Shown: piece after piece, positions 8,258-17,580 of the stretch
Layout of the letters: each line of letters begins with the position of its first letter
How positions within the stretch are numbered: the first letter of the stretch is position 1
Source of the DNA: Chara braunii
Lineage: Eukaryota; Streptophyta; Charophyceae; Charales; Characeae
Direction of reading: 5' to 3'
DNA length: 24,665 nucleotides
NCBI GenBank assembly: GCA_003427395.1
Contig: BFEA01000388.1
Span: 709,169 to 733,833, forward strand
The notes under the pieces: model-generated
Database searches by the model: none
Told to the model about the DNA's origin: nothing
What the model saw: only the letters and a program-made list of their open reading frames with translations
Program-made: the position numbers and the translations under genes

Positions 8258-9367
8258 ATGTGGATCTATCTGATCAAGCAGAAAGGGAGAGCAGAACAGC
8301 GAATGGATGAAAGAGACCGCAGAAAGCGTGAAGGCTCTTGGGTGTTTTCGGAAGAAACACAAGGGAGATTATGGAAGGTCTTGGGGCCAGATGTACCGAT
8401 AGGAATAAGGGTGGAAGAGTGGCAGCTACCGGGAGCAATAACGGGTCCTCAGATGAACGAAGGTACGCTGCTTCGGATATCAGAAAAGCCGGTCACTTCA
8501 ACAAGGAATTGTGAAGAGGCCAGAGTTATGCGAAGTAAAGAAGCTAAACATGCGAGGTTACTGGGCTCAGCAAACAATTTTCGGGTGGACCCAGGGATCA
8601 AGAGCTGGCCAATGACGAAGAGGCAATACCAGGGGAAGGTTCCGTTTACGCAGTACAGTACCCAGGTGGGCACCAGCATCCTCCGTGCGACACTTCAGAA
8701 AACACCCGTAACACTGGCCAGCAGAAGACTGGACAAGGTCAGAAATGGCCCATCAGCTCAACCAGACTGGAAAAGCTTTTGGAAGGCGTTGATTTGAATG
8801 CCTTCCCAGAAGGCTGCCAGCCTGTTATGGCTGCAGTCACTGTTGTTGGTGGCTTCAGCTGTGTGGCTTTCTGTAAAAGGAATGAACCTATCAACTCTTT
8901 GTAAAAGATGTGAGTGGGGTTGGGAATCCAACGCTCACCTGTGGCTCTTTTGCCCTCTGTCTGATGAGCTTTGGATGTGGTGGTTGAAGCATTGGGATCT
9001 GATAACTGGTAGGTGTTCGCCATGGACAGACGAGTGGATACTCTACGGGATTCCTCATACACAGCATTCTTCACTGAGAGAAGGATGGGGCTATATTGCG
9101 TTGGTTTGTAGAGGGATTCTTTTTCAGGAGATATGGAGGGCGAGAAACTCTTTGATTTTCACTAATACGAAGATTTCCCTATAGGAACAACAACGGCAAG
9201 TTTGTTTAAATATTCGACAAATGCTGATGGCTGATTGGCAGACAAGCTATGGTAGCAGGAAAAAGGGGTTGTTTTGGTTCCTGAAGACTTGGGCGAAGGG
9301 AAATAGACTGGCATCAGTATCGCAGGACAGGAAGTTGGCTATCTGCCACTGGCTCAAGCCGCCCTGA
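8258..9367 (+). pseudogene. LINE ORF2 C-terminal fragment with CCHC finger
   Basis: This is the 3' part of a non-LTR retrotransposon ORF2, after the reverse transcriptase. One frame runs the whole length, broken only by in-frame TGA (8795-8797) and TAG (9182-9184), and ends at TGA 9365-9367. Visible features are a GPDVPIGIRVEEW segment shared with the minus-strand LINE, then the zf-RVT-type finger CKRC...H....C within CKRCEWGWESNAHLWLFCP, then WTDEWI, GWGYIAL and EIWRARNSLIF. The C-terminus contains WFLKTWA. Similar segments occur in the same order in the minus-strand LINE. The 5' part is missing, as is usual for LINE copies truncated at insertion. Both stops are one transition away from sense codons. 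Confidence 0.85.
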
Positions 9368-9738
9368 AAAGAGTTATAGAGGGGGGACCGTTTTAGGCCG
9401 TGGTTTTGGAAAGGGTTATGCTTGGTTGCCTATTGGTTCACAGAAGTTCTTTATTAAGCATACCTTTGTCTGAGGATGACATTTCCATCTTTTGCATTGT
9501 GCTTCAAGGTTTAGTTTGGAAAGTGTTGTTTTAGAATGCGACGCTGGACCCGGTTTCCAGCTGAAAGCTTATAATGAATTGGTTTTTAACAGTTCGAGTT
9601 CGAGCTTGGCTCGTAAGCTAAACTGGCTGAGGCTGCCAGGATAACCCCGCGTTGAATTGTGAGGTCCCCGGCCTCGTTCCATCTATATGTAATGCAAGTG
9701 AATACTTTCCCCCCCCCCCCAAAAAAAAAAAAAAAAAA
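8258..9738 (+). mobile_element. 5'-truncated LINE with poly(A) tail
   Basis: The ORF2 fragment is followed by about 350 bp of 3' untranslated sequence ending in C11 then A18 (9710-9738). The left boundary is uncertain; it may begin near 8140, after a T-rich run. No target duplication was recognised. Confidence 0.7.
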
Positions 9739-9762
9739 GACTATATACTGCACTATGACATC

Positions 9763-10215
9763 ATGAACATAGACCACATTAGGAGTAAGGTTCGGTGTTT
9801 GGTTTGATCGCTGGGACGAGCTTTGCTGTGGAGATATGGCTGATTAGGTGAACAGGGTTTTACCCTCTCGTGACATGGCATAGCTACACGACACTGTATA
9901 CGGAAGCTGGACCTGAGTTCCGGCTGACACACACCACATCATTGTACAGGGAAGCTGAACCCTATTTCTAGCATATCATGCACATCATGCACATCATGCA
10001 CACATCATGCACACATCATGCACACAGACCACATCAGGGGTAGGGTTGGTGCTTGGTCTGATCGCTAGGAGTAGGCTCGCTGTCATATATGGATTGTATA
10101 CAGACAGTTCTGGAATGTTGGACACAGCTACACACGACTGTATAGGGACGCTGGACCCGATTTCCAGCTGACACATATCAGATCATTTTACAGGGGCGCT
10201 GGACCCGATTTCCAG
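9763..10215. repeat. Diverged tandem duplication, ~250-bp period
   Basis: GACCACATTAGGAGTAAGG (about 9771) recurs as GACCACATCAGGGGTAGGG (about 10026), each followed by GGTGTTTGGTTTGATCGCT or its variant. TAGCTACACGACACTGTA (about 9882) recurs as CAGCTACACACGACTGTA (about 10124). The unit contains the GCTGGACCCGRTTTCCAGC hairpin motif. No gene is present. Confidence 0.65.
9973..10024. repeat. CACATCATG minisatellite
   Basis: Five units of (CA)CATCATGCA, 9 or 11 bp long, are arranged in tandem. Confidence 0.85.
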
Positions 10216-10414
10216 CAGGTGCGGCTCCCCACCAATAGATGGAGCCTTCGACGCCCGGTGCCTACTTATCGGGGACGCTCTTATCACCTCGCTAAGTAGG
10301 TTTCCCGTATACGAAGTTTTCTTTGAAAAAAGAAAAAGAAAAAGGAAAAGAAAAAAAAGAACGGCACAACCATAACCCCCATTTTCTTTTGGGGTTTATT
10401 CTTACGAACCAAGC

Positions 10415-10428
10415 AAAACCTTTTGGTC

Positions 10429-10461
<33 letters not shown>

Positions 10462-10464
10462 TGG
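10415..10464 (+). mobile_element. Possible poly(A)-only retro-insertion
   Basis: AAAACCTTTTGG (10415-10426) is followed by TC and 28 A, then CCTTTTGG again (10457-10464). With four of the A included, the second copy is the same 12 bp. This resembles LINE-mediated insertion of a transcript so short that only its tail remains, flanked by the target duplication. Expansion of an A-run beside a chance repeat is the alternative. Confidence 0.45.
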
Positions 10465-10653
10465 CAAATGCACCTAGGTGATGGAAGATGCTAGACATGC
10501 CACGCTAGCTCAGACCCCCCCTGTGGAGGGGTGAAGATGCGCTTCTGTTCCCAAAATCTTCTCACCACACAGTCCATCCCCCTGGCCCCTGGGCAACCAG
10601 TGGTAAAATCAATGTTGGGGGGATTCTCTCATGATTGTCTTGTGAAATAAGGG

Positions 10654-10710
10654 GAGGGACGCTGGACCCGGTTTCCAGCAGGTGCAGCTCCCCACCAATA
10701 GATGGAGTCA
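10654..10710 (+). repeat. Second copy of a 55-bp hairpin-containing repeat
   Basis: The stretch from GGGACGCTGGACCC through CCACCAATAGATGGAG closely matches 10193-10247. Each copy contains GCTGGACCCGRTTTCCAGC, able to form a 6-bp stem. Confidence 0.75.
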
Positions 10711-10961
10711 CCAGGAACAGCTACCACAGTGCTGGCGGCTGCTCTTCCCACCGNTCTGAGTGAAATTCTAGCCTCTCAAGACCAACTGTAGGATGGGGAA
10801 AATACATGAAAAGAAAGGAAAATAGAAGTCTCTGAATGCTAGTTAATCAGGCTTTGTAGTCTAAGCCTGCTCATTTTACATTTTCCTACACAACCAGGGC
10901 CCCAAAATCGCCCTGTGTGCCTCATCCAGAGTAACCAGCTGATTATTAATCGCCCATGTCT

Positions 10962-11120
10962 TTAAACCACCAGTACTTGGCCCAGCTATCGGCCGCGGAA
11001 AAAAATAGAGTAGAAACGTTTCTAGTTGGATGAATTTGGGCGCTCCTGTAGTGGCCTGTACATTTCCTAAAATCGCGTAGCGTTAACGCTACGCGACTTT
11101 AGCAAGTACTGGCGGTTTAA
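10962..11120. mobile_element. TTAA-flanked MITE, copy 2, inserted in the LINE
   Basis: Inverted ends ACCACCAGTACTTGG (from 10966) and AAGTACTGGCGGT (to 11116) sit between two TTAA tetramers (10962-10965 and 11117-11120). The interior contains a perfect 24-bp palindrome (11073-11096) centred on GCGTTAACGC. It is the same family as 1247-1399. Removing the element with one TTAA restores WFLKTWA in the LINE frame, matching the plus-strand LINE, so this is a supported insertion with a 4-bp TTAA duplication. Confidence 0.92.
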
Positions 11121-12169
11121 GAACCACATAGGTCCTTTCCTTTTCCTGTCCACAAGAATTATTGTGTATCTCATGCGTTTCCCAATCAAAGCTTGTTAAC
11201 TGACCTTTACCTGGAAGTTCTCCGTTGAATAGTGCATTGTTCCGTGATCATTGCCAAATGACACTCGTGATTATTCCTCCGCATGTCTGGCCCACATAGC
11301 CCCATCCTGAGGCACAGTCCTTCATGTGTGGACTTCCTGTTTGAATCCATTCGTCTGACCATGGAAAGGCATCCGATGAGAATGCTTTCCAATGCTTTCT
11401 CCACCATTGCCATATTCTGAGAGAAAAGGGGCACTCGACCCACACTTGAGTGGTTAATTCCCAAGCCCACCTACATCTGAGGCATGCTCGGGGAACATCC
11501 ATTTTCCTGGAGATGAGCCATTCTGCTGAAGGTATGACATCCGGAGTTTGTAACCAAATTAAACTGGATGACGCAACCTCGGGAAGAGCCTTTTGCTCTG
11601 AGCTTGCATCTTCTTGAGGTGTTTCCAGTATCTCAGAAAGTTCTCCTCTGAGATGAGCTGCGGGGACTTGGCCTGCCAGCGCTCAACTGCAACCGTTGAC
11701 GGCTTTCTTTGTGTTTGCTCTCTTTGAATAGATACTCCTGTGCTTGGTTTGTACGCCACCAGAGTCCTGAACGAGCCTCTTCCTATGCTGTCTTTCCGAC
11801 CTTGTAAGAAGGGTTCCACTGGGTAAGAGAGTGCCTCACTACCCATTGTGCGATGTTCCTTACCTGATTTATCAAATTTGGAGAGAACTCTGACCTCCGT
11901 TAAGTCTCTCCAGTCTTGATCTGCTTGGACGCTTGTCTCGTGGTCAAACTGCAGTTCCTAATTCTGCGTGGGACCGACCGGTATGGGCCCACTTTTGGAC
12001 TCTTGTTCCAGTAACCAACTCTGGACCGACCGTTCTCCAGACACAGTCTTGTTCATTTTGTCTGATGAACCAAGTGTTGCAAGAGTCTGTAATCATTATG
12101 GTGGTCTGTTGAGAGCACTTACCCACACCATGGAGATTGCTGATGTTAACTTTCCTAGGTTACTGGTCA

Positions 12170-12171
<2 letters not shown>

Positions 12172-12200
<29 letters not shown>
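12172..12200. repeat. T29 run inside the minus-strand LINE
   Basis: Twenty-nine T on the plus strand (A on the LINE's sense strand) interrupt the ORF2 region between the thumb and finger segments. It may be a small retro-insertion or a run expansion; flanking repeats are not convincing. Confidence 0.8.
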
Positions 12201-12203
<3 letters not shown>

Positions 12204-15200
12204 GTGGAGCCTTGGTAACTTCAGTTTGAGGCTGTCGGTCGAGAGCCAGTCCAGGTTATCTATGTCCCAGATATCCTTTATCTGAATAACGCATTTGGCT
12301 ATCCATGCTGGTTTACCAAAGCTGCCAGAGACGTCCCTTGCTGGAAAGAGGGGGTGGTCGTCTTGAAGTATGACTCAGAGGGGATTATCAAAAAGCGGTT
12401 TGGAGGAGTACTTCAGATTTCGTGGTAGGAGGGTCTCTAGCAGTGGGTTGAACTTTGCTCCATGCGTATATGAGACTTCTCCAGAATTTGCGTCTGGGGC
12501 TTTTTCCGGGCATAGGAAGGAAGTTCTAAGCATCGCCAGACATCCGATGGGACGGAGAGATCCCATTCATCAGCCAAAATGTATTCCGCGAGTAGTTTCC
12601 ATGTTTTGTCTTGTGCTTCCATCATTCCTTTCACGGGCCATTTGGCAAGAAGTGCTATATTTTGTGCTTTAGGATCCAAAATACCCAGTCCTCCCTGGTC
12701 TCTTCTAGCAGTAATCAGTTCCCATGCAACTTTTGACATAAACCCTTGATCTTTCTCTGCTTTGGGTTTCCATAGGTACCTGGCTGCGGCTCTGCGTATT
12801 GACTTGTATGCCTTGTTTCCCAGCAAATGTATGGTACACGGGAACCATAAGATAGAGAAGGCTGCTGGCGATAAGACTAGAGCTCTGCCGAATAAAGAAA
12901 GAGAGATTCTAAAACGTTTTTGCCAATTTGTAATTCGGGATACCGCTTTAGAGACCAACAGCGAGTCTTGAGTGTAATTCTTTCAAAGAATCTCTTTTGT
13001 TTGAGCATGTTACTGTTAGATCATCTGCGATCGCACTGCATTGCAGACGGATGATGGTAGATAATCGGAGTCCAATGATTGCGTCATTCTACCAAATGTT
13101 ATCGAGTAGTGTCTCTAGTTGTAGCACAAATAACAGGGGGGCCAAGGGGCAGCCCTGTCTTAGTGAGCGGGTCAGTGGGAATTCGTTTGACAGTCTACCA
13201 TTCACGTTCACTACGGCTGTTGCTTCTGAGTACATTGTCCGGACCCATGTGCAAAAGGAGTTTCCAAAGTTCATACGCTTCAATGTACTAGAAACAAATG
13301 CCCTTCCGACTTTGTCGTATGCTTTTTCCATGTCCAGTAGCATTATCGGAACTTCTCTCTTCTCCTTGCTAATGATTTCAAGCGTTTGGACAGTTGTTAG
13401 TATGTTTTCAAATATTGATCTCCCTTGAACAAAAGCCCCTTGTTCACTTTCTGTTAACTTAGGTAGGTACCTGGCTAATCTCAGGGCCAAGGCTTTTGCC
13501 AGAATTTTGTATGCTACATTGAGTAAAAAAATGGGTCTCCAGTTGCGTATATCTCGTTTGTCTCCCTTCTTGTAGAGCAGGGTTATCACTCCTTTGACCC
13601 AGCTAGTTGGTAATTTTTTGCCATTGAGAATGTTGTTATAGGCTTGTAGGAGAAAGGGACCTGTGTTCTCCCAAGTGTGGCTATGAACAATTCCACTGGG
13701 AGGCCATCCGGACCGGGGCATTTCCCCGTGGCCATTTGACCTGCCGCATGTCTAAGTTCCTCTAATGTCAAGGGTCTGTCTAGGTCCAACCTGGCCTGCG
13801 ATGTCCGAGTAATCTTCGAGCGGTCCCAGAAGTCAGAATGTGTGGACCAGTCAGAGTCAAAGGAGTCATTTGGTCTTCGGGTGGTGAGGATATATATTCT
13901 ACTGCATAGGAACACAAATCGACCGTGGTTGCTATTGGAGCATCTAAAGAGAAGGGGTGGGATAATTCATAAATTAATGGTTTGGTGTTCCTTAACAGGA
14001 GCGACCTAAAAGTCATTTTAGTCATGCGATCGAAACCCATAATTTCTTTAATATTGAGTCATTCCATCCATTGTTCTTGTCGTAGAGTCTTCTATTCTTT
14101 CAAACTCTTGAAGGAGAGTTTTTTTGACCTTTGACCAGTAACAGTTTGCGTATGCATCCTTGCCTAAGTGTGACTCCGCTTCAGTTATCCTTTTCTTAAT
14201 GTCTTGTTCCTTGAAATTACGGTTGCCGGCTTTAATTTGAGAAAAGACGTCCAACGAGGATTGAATCATTCTCAAACCTGCATCTGCCCATTGTTCATCT
14301 TCTTCGAACAGATCTTTGGCTGTTTGCCACCTTTGCATGTGTTTATTTATCCAATCAATGATTCCCGGATCTTGTAGGTGAGAGACATTTAGTTTGAATG
14401 ATCCTCGCTGTCTTTCTACCTGTTCTGTGACGATATATTATCCTATCACTGGGTAATGATCCGAGAGGGTAGCCACCTGCACTTCTACATGAATGTTTTT
14501 TGCGGATAATACGCCTCTAGCCAGAAAAAAAATCAAGTCTTCGTCTGGGACTTGCTTGGTGGGGGTTTGGTTGCGGCCCAAACCATGTGTATCCCGGAGA
14601 ATCGGGATTCATAAGGCGGTACTGTGTCAGGCATAAAGGATGAAAATCTTTCAAAAAAATTGATTCGTTCACGGTACTCCACGGGAGGATATATTGACAT
14701 AATTGCCCAATTTTCCTCTGCCACTGTGAATTTTACCCATACAAATCTGCCCTGAGGGTCTGTGTAACTGTCTAAAATGTCTACGTCAAGGCTCTTTTGA
14801 AAAAGCACTCCGGTACCTCCTCTTGTTCCTGCCGTTGGCGCCTAAAATTGTGGGTCGTTCCACCAACCTTGGGCTTGGTTGATTCTAGTCTGGTCCAGTT
14901 TCATCTCTTGAATGCATAGAATGTGAATTTTCTGCACGTGGAGCCAAGAGACTAAGCTACTCCTTTTATCTCGGTCACATAGTCCTCGTACATTCCAACA
15001 GGTGATTTTAATGCGGCTTGGCAAGACCATTGTTTGGTCTTACCGAACCGCCGCGCTGTTGGATACGGCGAGCCTGATCTGCGGGGATCTTTCTGCGTTT
15101 CTCTTCCTCATTGGCCGAAGCATGGAGCTCAGTGAGAGCCCAGGGGCTCTTTAACTGAGTTGCGAACTGTTCTGAGAGTAATAATTCTTTCAGATCAGTA

Positions 15201-16364
15201 TTATCGATCCACTCGGAGATTGCCTCAGCGGAAATGTCTTCCACCAAGCTGATGGAGTGCAGTGTTTGACTGTTCCGTTCGGTGAATTCCGAGAGAGCTA
15301 CCAATAATAGGGGTATAACTCTTGGAAGTTTTCTCTCAGTTCATCATAAATGTGCACGTGCAACAAGACTGTGTGCAGGACAATTTTCTTGCCTGTTGGG
15401 GAATCAACCACGTATCTCCCCATCCTGGGTTCTGGTAGGATACGCACTTGTCCAATTACTTTAATTATTTTCGTAACGTTCCCAAGTATGGTAAGTTCAG
15501 TGGGTTGACCCTCAACCTTGGTAACTGGTAAAGCCAGCGTTCCAACGGGTTCAAGTGGGTGAAGGTTAGAACCATGGGGCCTTGATCTGAGGAGATGCAT
15601 ATTAGGGGCACCATGTATTCCTCCAATTTGCCTTTGTCCGTCCTGTTGACACTATTCATTGGTTGAGCCTCAGACAGGGTTGATGGCTTGGCCAACCTGC
15701 AAGACTTTTTTTCTTCAACCTTTCACTGCGCCAGTGGGGAGTGTTCTCCAGATAAACCTTCATCTGGTCGTGGTTGGCCGTTTATAAATAGAGCTTCGTT
15801 GACCGTCTTGGTGGGCATTTTTGCTTTGGCATTTCCATTGGTTCTGGCTTTTTTTTGCGATGAAGTGTCTAACTGTTGCTTGTCGCCGCTGGATTCGTCC
15901 TCTGGAGTTGGAATTGGCGAGTCTTTGGTGCCAACCTGGCTGTTCAACAGGGGATCGACTTTTGTGTCTGATCCCACTGTGATTTGCAGGGGCTGTTGTA
16001 GCATCGAATAGGGGTTCCAGAGAGAAAGGCCATTGTTCCAGCCTCTCGATCTGGAGCCATCTTGACCTTCTAAGGTTTTTGCGTGTTGCCATTCATCAAA
16101 CGGGACGAGGGAGCTGTTTCCACCAGAGAAAACCGCATTGTCATATTTGGAGGGAAAGGTGTGTGGATTCATGTCCCTGTCTCCCTCTGGTCGCCGTCTG
16201 ATGTAGAGATCAGAGGCTTCCGAACATGATAACGATGTACCGCTCACCCTGCTCCTACGTCCTTCCTGTAAAAAGGATCTGTCGTACAAATGATCAGAAT
16301 CCGGGTCACGAGGTTTTTCATACAGTTCTACGTGCTCAGAGGGAGGTGAGGAGCGAAGGCTTAA

Positions 16365-16560
16365 CCTGCTTCCCCCACCGCCCTGTCGCAGGTCTTCCTT
16401 TTGAGAGGGTTGATAGTCCTGGTTCCGATCTCCTCCCCCCCGCCCACCCTGGCTCCCTGATTCCTGCTTCCCCCACCGCCCTGTCGCAGGTCTTCCTGTT
16501 GAGAGGGTTGATAGTCCTGGTTCCGATCTCCTCCCCCCCGCCCACCCTGGCTCCCTGATC
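16365..16560. repeat. 98-bp tandem duplication inside LINE ORF1
   Basis: Units begin CCTGCTTCCCCCACCGCCCT at 16365 and 16463 and are almost identical. Because 98 is not a multiple of three, the two copies are read in different frames of the same open stretch. Confidence 0.9.
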
Positions 16561-16639
16561 CCCTTCGCTGTTGCTGTTGTTGGGGCCTGTCCGGATTTCC
16601 TGGAGCCGGGCGATGGCCACCTGTGCCAGCACCAGCGGG

Positions 16640-16686
16640 AAGGGGGGGGGGGAGGGAGGAGGGGAAGGGAAGGGGAGGGGGGGGGA
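16640..16686. repeat. G-rich tract in LINE ORF1 region
   Basis: Runs of G separated by A (GGGGGGGGGGAGGGAGGAGGGG and following) encode a Pro/Ser-rich stretch on the minus strand and are a likely slippage point. The sequence could form G-quadruplexes. Confidence 0.7.
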
Positions 16687-17580
16687 ACCCTCCAAAACTG
16701 CGGGTTTTCTGTTTGCCTGTTCGAATTCCAATTCCTTGTAGGACATTCATCGTCAAATTCAGAGTGAAAAAAACCTTGCACTCTCAGCACCAGGGAGTGT
16801 CCGGGGAGGCTACTTCGATCTCGACTGTGCCGCCGTTGTGAGGCAGATCAACAGTTAAGTACCTGGTATACAAGGCTTTGGCCGCCGGTTCAAGGTCGAA
16901 CCTCACGCTTATCAGTTTGGTTCCTCCGGCTCTTTCGAGACTGGATTTTCTATTATTACTTTCCCAAAAGCAAACTCGACAGCGTCTTTGAGCATTGGTA
17001 ATGCAGCTAAAGGGATGCGAAGGCACCTCACCCAGAAAGAGTCAATTTTCAGCTTTTCTCTCCATTCTTTGAGTTCCCACCCAGACATCCAAGGCTTGAA
17101 GTGCATTGTGTATTTCTTTCCATCTAACAACATTTCATCTGACTCCATTCGCAACATCCATTCTGCAACTTCTTTCGTGCTTGCCACGTAGGATATTAGG
17201 TTCTTGCCTTCATTTCTGAAAAATCCACGCTTGGGTTCGACCCCCAGCATGGGCATGCCGATCCAACCATTCTTGTAAGAACGGATTGACCGACGTTTGA
17301 TATCCAAGGATAAATTAACTGCAGTCTGGCCGAAGAAAACCATGACGATATGTTCCCTTAACCATTGGGCCTGAATCTCATAAATCCCAAGATCAATCTT
17401 CAGGCGTACGCGGTCAGGTTCCCTTATCACGTTAGTGAATTGGGCAGTGCAGAGACCGGAGGGAAGAATTCTCTGACGGTAACAGTCGTCGAAGAGATTC
17501 CATATTTTGGCTCTCTCTTCGTCTGAGAACTCTTCCATCTGAGCGATGTCCCCCTCCCCCAATGCAGTTTCCTCTTCCAT

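Larger units (their letters stand above)
10876..15030 (-). pseudogene. LINE ORF2: endonuclease, reverse transcriptase, CCHC finger (broken)
   Basis: Non-LTR retrotransposon polyprotein, non-functional. The endonuclease starts at 15030: ITCWNVRGL, then IQEMKL with the catalytic Glu; GYTWF and LSDHYPV follow (about 14610-14440), after frameshifts and loss of the expected GDFN region. The reverse transcriptase shows GKCPGPDGLP (about 13720), IRNWRPI, MLLDMEKAYDKV with a catalytic Asp, RQGCPLAPLLF and AIADDL (ADD codons 13020-13028). A TAG at 13089-13091 splits the last two. The connection/thumb lies at 12437-12958 (GGLGILDPKAQNIALLAKW). The finger at 11470-11500 is CLRC...Q....C, where the zinc-binding His has become Gln. 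The C-terminus is interrupted by a MITE (10962-11120) and ends at TAA 10876-10878. A T29 run (12172-12200) also interrupts it. Confidence 0.9.
10876..17580 (-). mobile_element. Near full-length degenerate LINE
   Basis: ORF1 (17580 to 15008) followed by ORF2 (15030 to 10876) gives the usual order of plant L1-like elements. Both untranslated ends are unresolved: the 5' leader would lie above 17580 and the 3' end below 10876. Many frameshifts and stops show it is an old, inactive copy. It is in the opposite orientation to the related fragment at 8.26-9.74 kb. Confidence 0.88.
15008..17580 (-). pseudogene. LINE ORF1 (nucleic-acid-binding protein), frameshifted
   Basis: The first open segment (17580-16912) begins MEEETALGEGDIAQ. 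It contains a plant LINE ORF1 (DUF4283-like) pattern: IVMVFFGQT, a WMLRME segment, MHFKPWMSGWEL, and DSFWVRCLRIPLAALP near its end. After at least two frameshifts (about 16.93 and 16.79 kb) a Gly/Ser/Pro-rich region follows (16790-15723). Two more segments (about 15695-15298 and 15304-15008) end at TAA 15008-15010. In related elements ORF1 binds the transcript and forms the ribonucleoprotein. No clear CCHC knuckle is visible. The ORF2 ATG (15028-15030) lies inside its last codons. Confidence 0.75.

Noticed and set aside
9973-10024. Regular short repeats that might suggest a CRISPR array
   Set aside because: Units are 9-11 bp with no spacers, and the window is clearly eukaryotic.
17228-17250. 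GGGTTCGACCCCC resembling a tRNA T-arm
   Set aside because: It is explained by the LINE ORF1 coding sequence and no other tRNA parts surround it.
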